Shown here piece by piece: positions 58,789 to 64,000 of a stretch of 64,000 nucleotides of DNA. Origin of the DNA: a virus; the IMG/VR virus record IMGVR_UViG_3300033141_002573, positions 1 to 64,000 of that record; one strand, 5' to 3'. Made by a program: the position numbers and the translations under genes. The notes beneath the pieces are model-generated. The model searched no databases, was not told the origin of the DNA, and saw only the letters and a program-made list of their open reading frames with translations. Positions within the stretch are counted from its first letter, which is position 1. Each line of letters starts with the position of its first letter.

Positions 58789-60669
58789 GGTTACCACCTC
58801 CGTCTCCTCCGAAGCGCCATTATTATCCACCGCAGGTGTAAATGCCTCAGGAAATGCCTTCTGTATGTCATCGGGGTTTGCCACACCCAGATCCTCAAGG
58901 ATAGTAGCCATTGTTTGCTGCGCATCTGGAGGAAGAGTCGACGGCTTCTCAGCAACCACAACAGCAGCCTTCTCTGTAGGTACACCCCGTGGCGGCGTCT
59001 TCATGTTACCAGACACCATCTGCTTCCTACTAGACTCTATGGTCTCCTTAACCTTTTGAGGGCTAACAAATGCAGAAAGTGGCGTGTACCCCTGACCCGC
59101 AATGTAGAGGATAGGCTCGTCACCACCGGGGAGCCGTGGCATGTGCAACTCCGCCCGTATCTCATTTATCGACGCAGCCCCTCTCGACAGGAGCATATCC
59201 CAAAGTTCCCGCTTCTCCTGAAGATCAAGAAGGTCTGGCACCTCAAGGTCAAGCACCCAATCACGGGTCCCGAACTCCCGCTCAAAGATGTAATTAAACC
59301 TTTGTTCGATAACACGCTGTTCGGGTCTGACAACATACTCAAGGAACCGCCTGTCCATCTCCTGGCTCGTAGCACGATTCAGATCCCTGGTGTTAAACAC
59401 AACAGGCGGAGGCACACGGTATGCTCTTAGCACACCCCTATCGGCATCCTCCCTAAACTGGAGGTAACCACCACTATCACTTAAGTGTTCAGAACTCAAA
59501 CGCTCTATCTGGATATCTGTCTCCTCTCCGATCTCAAGGACGAGAACCTGGTTTAGCGCATCAAGCTTGTTCTGCGTCTTTATCCACTCATCAATCGTAG
59601 ACAGCACCTTACGGTTGAGACCACCCTCGCCTTTGATGAAAATAGCCAGCCTGGGCACCGTTGCATTGTCAAAGTAAGACAGCATAAACAAACGAGCATT
59701 CTGGGCACCAAGATAGTCCTCAATGGCAGAGATAATAGGTGGCTCCCCATACACAGTATCCCTTGGGGATCTAATAGCAAAGTGCATCATTTCATGCACC
59801 GGAACCTGTATCTCATCCCCATCCTTTTGTGCCTTCTTCATCCAATCAAAAATGGAACCATACCAGTAGCCATCACGGATGTCAGCCTTGGCAATAAAGG
59901 CACCCTCCCCATCTTCCGCAGGAATAAACACAGGAAGCCTGGGCATAACAGCCTTACCATCAAGTTGAAAATCCGCAGTATCCCTCCGCACCAACCTAAT
60001 GGCCCTAGCGTCCTCGACACCATACTTCACAAACCATTGCTTCCTTGACCCCTTCACCTGAACAAAACCAGGTACGTTCTTCGCAATCCTCATTGTTACA
60101 GATTTGGCATCCGCCATCTTTGCCAGCCTACCCTGGGCATCACGCATTAACTCCATGTAAGCGTTTCCAGTACAGTAGTAGTCCTGGAACATAGCTGCTA
60201 ACATTTCACTAAAACTATACTCAGGAAGACCAGCCTCGAGCACAGCTACAATCTCGTCCCGCTTCGATTCATCCGGGTGTGGCGAGGACGCCTTCGACGG
60301 CGTTCTTCCTGCCGTGGAAACAGGCCATATCTCCTGCCTTGGCCGAATATGCCACCCCTGCTTAACTACTGCCTCTACAAGAGCGTCAACTGAGGCACGC
60401 ATGGTAGCATCCCTCAGGTATAATGCTGTGTAGAAATGGGGAAGTACTGGCGGTTCCACAACCGCGTTCATGTCGTAGTAATCACGCATCCCATCAATAG
60501 CATCTATCTGCGAACTTACCACTCGCCCCACACTATCGGTCTTGTTTGCCTTCCCCATCCGCCCCATAATGTACAGAAAACGTTGTGCAGCGCTTCCGGT
60601 TGGATCAGAAATAACAGCAGCCTTAACAAGGTTACCATCCTTGTCCTCAAGATCCATTGTACGGATCAT
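58780..60669 (-). CDS. Portal protein, 629 aa
   Basis: The portal ring is the DNA-entry vertex. Typical portal features are visible: MFQDYYCTGNAYMELMRDAQG, MMHFAIRSPRDTVYGEPPII and SYFDNATVPRLAIFIKGEGG. A helical C-terminal domain (RDLNRATSQEMDRRFLEYVV, RPEQRVIEQRFNYIFEREFG) follows. It is coupled by ATGA to the terminase gene. The C-terminal 90 residues are a low-complexity tail. Confidence 0.9.
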   Translation of the reverse strand: MIRTMDLEDKDGNLVKAAVISDPTGSAAQRFLYIMGRMGKANKTDSVGRVVSSQIDAIDGMRDYYDMNAVVEPPVLPHFYTALYLRDATMRASVDALVEAVVKQGWHIRPRQEIWPVSTAGRTPSKASSPHPDESKRDEIVAVLEAGLPEYSFSEMLAAMFQDYYCTGNAYMELMRDAQGRLAKMADAKSVTMRIAKNVPGFVQVKGSRKQWFVKYGVEDARAIRLVRRDTADFQLDGKAVMPRLPVFIPAEDGEGAFIAKADIRDGYWYGSIFDWMKKAQKDGDEIQVPVHEMMHFAIRSPRDTVYGEPPIISAIEDYLGAQNARLFMLSYFDNATVPRLAIFIKGEGGLNRKVLSTIDEWIKTQNKLDALNQVLVLEIGEETDIQIERLSSEHLSDSGGYLQFREDADRGVLRAYRVPPPVVFNTRDLNRATSQEMDRRFLEYVVRPEQRVIEQRFNYIFEREFGTRDWVLDLEVPDLLDLQEKRELWDMLLSRGAASINEIRAELHMPRLPGGDEPILYIAGQGYTPLSAFVSPQKVKETIESSRKQMVSGNMKTPPRGVPTEKAAVVVAEKPSTLPPDAQQTMATILEDLGVANPDDIQKAFPEAFTPAVDNNGASEETEVVTLT

Positions 60670-62648
60670 GCTGACCCCACCTTTCTATGGCGCTCAAACA
60701 ATTCTTTTCGCTTCTTAAACCAGCCGCCATCATCACTAGCATCGTAGCCAGTATCAGCCAAACGAAGTCTCCTCCCGAACCACTCGTCGAGAACAGGTGT
60801 ATTCTCATCATTGCCAGTGGCCTCCTCATCACCCCCATCGGGTGACGGAAATGCACTTCCAAATACATGCACACGAACCCCGTCTAACTCCCCCATCTGT
60901 AACTTACTGTAAGCATGAATAGCCGCCATTAATGTGTCATCATGCTCAGCCTCATCAGGGTAACCCTCAAGCTCCTCCTCGAATGGCTGCATTTTCCTTC
61001 TCGTATAACCATCCTGCGCCCAGGGGTACAAAAGCAACCCACTCTCAGCGAGTTCAACAAACCGCTGAATCTCCTCCAACTTCGAGGGGCCAAGCGCACG
61101 TTTGGTTACAGGGATACCCAAACTCTCCTCTATACTTACAGCCGTCCATAGGGCCATTGCATTGCTTTCAAACACAACAAAGTGAGGCCTGTACGCAAGA
61201 ATCCATTCCCTTAGCCTCCCAATAAACCGTTTGGGGGAACTCGTCTGAAAGCGAAGGAGATCCAATAGTATTCTGCTTTTCGAACGTTTATCCATACCCC
61301 AAAGTTCGATAACGGTGTAGTCCCTCTTAGCCCCAGGCTTCGAAACCTTACTAGCAGGGTCAATAGAAATAACACGCCTTCCTATTTCAATACCAGCAGC
61401 AGCGTACTGGTCGTAGAGTTGAGTCCCAAGACTAGGAATACCTATACGGCAATCCCACGCAGAGAGAAGAGGCTTAAGTGATCCATCAGGCCTTAACTGC
61501 CCATCAGCCCTACAGTAATGCTCAAGCAATTCATGAGGAAAGAGCTTCTCCTCTGGCGCTCTCGGTCTGTTTTGACGTGTCCTAGCAAATGCGGTTCTAT
61601 CTCCGATGTAGTCCTCAACCACCTTGCGAGGCGTCCAAAACTCAGGCCAAAGAAGATAGTCGCTCAAGTTATCAGGCACAACAACATTATCGACAGTCCA
61701 TGGCTTGCTCTCATCTATTCGCTTAGGAGGCCATGGGCAATCGGGCTTGGTATCGTCCACCATCCTATAGACCTTTACGTCCCAGTTGCCCTTCTGCTTG
61801 GCATCATCGGCAATACGGCTGTGGGCATCCGTAGCATGGTGAATTGTCCCGATGTTGATCCACATTCGCCTATCTGGGTGAAGACGCGAATGGAAGGCAG
61901 TGGTCATCCAATTGTACACCGCAAGTCGTGACGACTCCGTTTTTGAGTTCTCTATAGTGACAACATCATCCGTAACCCCAACATCAAACCTAACACCCTC
62001 AACAGCACCTCCATAACCAAAAACCTCGACGTTACCGGAACTTTCATCCAGCTTACCGTCTACGCATATCTTATCCGCCCTCCACACCCTTGGTGACCTG
62101 ACATCATGCTGGATGCCAACAAGACCAAGGTATATCTCATTCATAGTAAGATGGAATTGGTGGTTCGCAACATGACGCTCACCCAACGTCTTGGTAGACG
62201 TGCCCAACAAACAGGTGAGATTCGGATCAATGAAGATAAGGTAAAGAGGAAACGCACGAACAAGAATAAGGCTTTTCCCAGTAGACGTGGGCCAGATACG
62301 TGACATCCGATAAACACCATCGTTCCTGGTAAAAGCCTTATCAAATGGACAAATAGCAGGGGGGAGCGTCCGCATAATGTCATCGCAGACCTCCCCCCAA
62401 TGGCGAGGTAGTTCCTTAGGCCAAACCTCTCTGTCTACACGCGATTGTACCGGTAGGTACACATAGTGGAAAAAGTAACGGAACGAAACAGTGGCATTGA
62501 CCACCATGTTCCGTGCGTCAAGCGACAGAGCCTCCCATCTCTCGCGCCCAGCCTTCCCATTGTAAAGAGGAGGCAGGGCAACACGTCTGCCGTCACTGAG
62601 CTTGACAATAGTGCGCTCTGGGTAACGCTCCTCCAACGGTCTCAACAA
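60666..62648 (-). CDS. Terminase large subunit, 660 aa
   Basis: It packages DNA. The ATPase P-loop is WPTSTGKSLILVR (residues 119-131), and the ATPase acidic strand is probably FDVGVTDDVVTIE. The RNase H-like nuclease part carries SIDPASKVSKPGAKRDYTVI with the first Asp, FVVFESNAMALW with the second acidic residue, and EHDDTLMAAIHAY. TTG start with AGGTAAG upstream. It lies just after the promoter at 62691-62719. Confidence 0.9.
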   Translation of the reverse strand: MLRPLEERYPERTIVKLSDGRRVALPPLYNGKAGRERWEALSLDARNMVVNATVSFRYFFHYVYLPVQSRVDREVWPKELPRHWGEVCDDIMRTLPPAICPFDKAFTRNDGVYRMSRIWPTSTGKSLILVRAFPLYLIFIDPNLTCLLGTSTKTLGERHVANHQFHLTMNEIYLGLVGIQHDVRSPRVWRADKICVDGKLDESSGNVEVFGYGGAVEGVRFDVGVTDDVVTIENSKTESSRLAVYNWMTTAFHSRLHPDRRMWINIGTIHHATDAHSRIADDAKQKGNWDVKVYRMVDDTKPDCPWPPKRIDESKPWTVDNVVVPDNLSDYLLWPEFWTPRKVVEDYIGDRTAFARTRQNRPRAPEEKLFPHELLEHYCRADGQLRPDGSLKPLLSAWDCRIGIPSLGTQLYDQYAAAGIEIGRRVISIDPASKVSKPGAKRDYTVIELWGMDKRSKSRILLDLLRFQTSSPKRFIGRLREWILAYRPHFVVFESNAMALWTAVSIEESLGIPVTKRALGPSKLEEIQRFVELAESGLLLYPWAQDGYTRRKMQPFEEELEGYPDEAEHDDTLMAAIHAYSKLQMGELDGVRVHVFGSAFPSPDGGDEEATGNDENTPVLDEWFGRRLRLADTGYDASDDGGWFKKRKELFERHRKVGSA

Positions 62649-62690
62649 GTGACTTACCTACCGGACGATTTTTCACACTTCCTTCTTTGT

Positions 62691-62719
62691 ATGGTAGCAT
62701 ACGTTACAAATAAAGTCAA
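62691..62719 (-). promoter_or_regulatory. Minus-strand promoter before the large terminase
   Basis: On the minus strand, the -35 TTGACT (62719-62714), a 17-bp spacer and an extended -10 TGCTACCAT (core 62696-62691) are found in the 109-base gap between the two terminase genes. It gives packaging genes their own start. Confidence 0.75.
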
Positions 62720-62757
62720 ACCCATGGTATTCTACCCACAACTCCGAACCCAAACTA

Positions 62758-63480
62758 TCATTTCTCCCCATCAACAGACTCGAACTCAGCATCTATTACC
62801 TCAACATCAAACGCTTCCACAGCCCCAACGGGTGCCGCATTAAGCAACCCAGCACTGTGAACGGCGGCGTCCGCTTCTCTCTCCTTCGCAGCCACCTCAC
62901 GGAGACGTATCTCCATTTCAGCCTCCCACCGAGCACGAAGTTCAGGCTCTTCAGTCAATGCCCGCATCTCCCTAAGCAACTTCACCTGAAGACCAGGCTC
63001 CTTGGAGGTACGAAGCAAGTGGTCTACAAGACGTATCATAAGGGAACGGTACTCCTCATAAGACCGTTCCCTCCAGTGCATAACGACATCACGGAAGTCC
63101 TTCGTGGACATAGCCTCGAGATCAGCAGGACGTATCCCAAGGAATGTGGCAGCCTCCGCGTAGGTTAGGCCTCTCCCTATCAGGTACGCCGCCTGGAACG
63201 CAGTAGGATCGAGGTTCTTGGGAGGCGCAAGCCCAAATATCTCACCGAACCTCTCCTCGGCCAGCCTTCTTCTCGCATCGTCCTGGTCGAACGGGAGTTC
63301 ATCAAGCTGCGCACGAAGGGACTCCATCCGCTCTACCATCTCAGCCGACTGCTTCAACTTCTCCTTTACCCAGTCCGCGTCTGCCACAGACGGAGGTGTC
63401 CTGTCGTCTATAACATCGTTGGACGCCGCTGACATACCTGCAATAAGTTCCAGCGCTTTCTGCTTCTCATCGTTTCCCAA
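62758..63480 (-). CDS. Terminase small subunit candidate, 240 aa
   Basis: The helical protein holds an HTH-like segment (GRGLTYAEAATFLGIRPADL) in the middle, a coiled-coil region (LLREMRALTEEPELRARWEA) and an acidic C-terminus. It directly precedes the large terminase, as small subunits normally do. It overlaps the preceding gene by 14 bases. The function is inferred from context and HTH. Confidence 0.6.
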   Translation of the reverse strand: MGNDEKQKALELIAGMSAASNDVIDDRTPPSVADADWVKEKLKQSAEMVERMESLRAQLDELPFDQDDARRRLAEERFGEIFGLAPPKNLDPTAFQAAYLIGRGLTYAEAATFLGIRPADLEAMSTKDFRDVVMHWRERSYEEYRSLMIRLVDHLLRTSKEPGLQVKLLREMRALTEEPELRARWEAEMEIRLREVAAKEREADAAVHSAGLLNAAPVGAVEAFDVEVIDAEFESVDGEK

Positions 63481-64000
63481 GGTTCTTAACCCCCTGGCGT
63501 GCCGCTTCTAGTTTAACAGCATCAGGCCCCAATGCCACCCATGCCCACACAGTCTTCCACGGTAGACCCCTCCATGCCTTGGGCCTTATCAAACGTCTCA
63601 CACGGAACCACAGTTTCATCCGCAAGACATCCTCGTAGGGCACGAAGAAGTCAGACATGGAATTGACATATCGCCTGCCACGGATGGCACCTATACGAAC
63701 CAAGTGCTTGACACTCCTATCGGATATACCCAACCACCGAATCACATCCTCAGAACTACACCACCTCGCCACTTCCCAAAGTTCCGCAATATGAAAACGT
63801 CCATTGTGCATGTGAAACGCAGCACGATACTCAGGTGCTGTTTCCATCTTACGAAGCAGTTTAGTGTGGCTAATCCCAAGGATGCGGGCAGCGTCTTTAC
63901 TACTTACCCATGGCGAGCCGCCCTTCACCCACTTCACCAGGATACCGTATGCTATCTCGGCCCCAGCAACTGTCCCGGTGAAAGCAGCGGGGCGTCTGGA
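63467..64000 (-). CDS. HTH DNA-binding protein, 5' end beyond the window
   Basis: Two MerR/excisionase-like HTH motifs are visible: SSKDAARILGISHTKLLRKM and CSSEDVIRWLGISDRSVKHL. The frame stays open from the first internal GTG (63937) through all 21 codons to the window edge and reads as normal protein (AAFTGTVAGAEIAYGILVKW), so the gene probably starts outside. It could act in packaging initiation or regulation. Confidence 0.6.
   Translation of the reverse strand, partial: SRRPAAFTGTVAGAEIAYGILVKWVKGGSPWVSSKDAARILGISHTKLLRKMETAPEYRAAFHMHNGRFHIAELWEVARWCSSEDVIRWLGISDRSVKHLVRIGAIRGRRYVNSMSDFFVPYEDVLRMKLWFRVRRLIRPKAWRGLPWKTVWAWVALGPDAVKLEAARQGVKNLGKR

Noticed and set aside
1-64000. CRISPR arrays, insertion sequences, integrase or lysogeny repressor
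   Set aside because: I saw no direct-repeat/spacer pattern, transposase motif, tyrosine or serine recombinase motif, or CI-like repressor. The rest of the genome is not visible.

Overview
The window is one contiguous stretch of a tailed double-stranded DNA bacteriophage (Caudoviricetes, long-tailed siphovirus-type gene order). No host chromosomal genes, rRNA, integrase or lysogeny repressor were recognised. Packing is dense, with ATGA, TAATG and 4-14 bp overlaps nearly everywhere. Ribosome binding sites are strong (AGGAGG type), GTG and TTG starts are common, and promoters are clean sigma70-type (TTGACT, 17 bp spacer, TATACT). The host cannot be named. A phosphoheptose isomerase-like enzyme, an HldE-type sugar kinase, two GT9 heptosyltransferase-like enzymes and a KpsS/Kdo-transferase-like enzyme hint at a bacterium with heptose or Kdo glycans, but that is inference.

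Left arm, plus strand, about 1-11.2 kb: many small accessory genes. They include a beta-class DNA methyltransferase, a COG3541-like nucleotidyltransferase, a run of CxxC zinc-ribbon miniproteins, three tandem copies of one ~95-residue gene, two copies of a 'TLEQQL' helical module, and a tRNA-Tyr with encoded CCA.

Replication and recombination module, plus strand, about 11.2-24.05 kb: it starts at a strong promoter (11225-11253). It encodes a UDG-family-4/DNA polymerase I fusion, a HIRAN-like protein, a sigma-region-4-like protein, a proline-rich protein, a RecA-like protein lacking Walker A, a DnaG-like primase core, and an Mre11/SbcD-like nuclease. Rad50/SbcC is split into two genes that flank the nuclease, a radical SAM enzyme, a zinc ribbon and a GmhA-like isomerase. 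A PD-(D/E)XK-like nuclease closes the operon. A 15-bp stem flanked by A and T runs (24065-24100) separates it from the convergent late genes.

Late region, minus strand, 64.0 down to 24.1 kb: terminase-associated HTH proteins, large terminase, portal, a ChaB/protease/scaffold fusion, major capsid, a small protein, a GT9 glycosyltransferase embedded in the head genes, connectors, tail tube, tail chaperones with a likely -1 frameshift, tape measure, anchored proteins, tail tip and Asp-box tail proteins. Then comes a six-gene sugar cassette (GT9, KpsS-like, GT4+methyltransferase, PfkB/HldE kinase, GT4/GT2/GT4, GT4+methyltransferase). LamG and beta-helix receptor-type proteins and small membrane or secreted proteins, possibly for lysis, end the region. 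At least four minus-strand promoters punctuate it.

The most interesting themes are a phage-encoded glycosylation system woven into head and tail operons and sharing heptose-type enzymes with the early region, and the split Rad50-Mre11 locus with an intercalated radical SAM enzyme.
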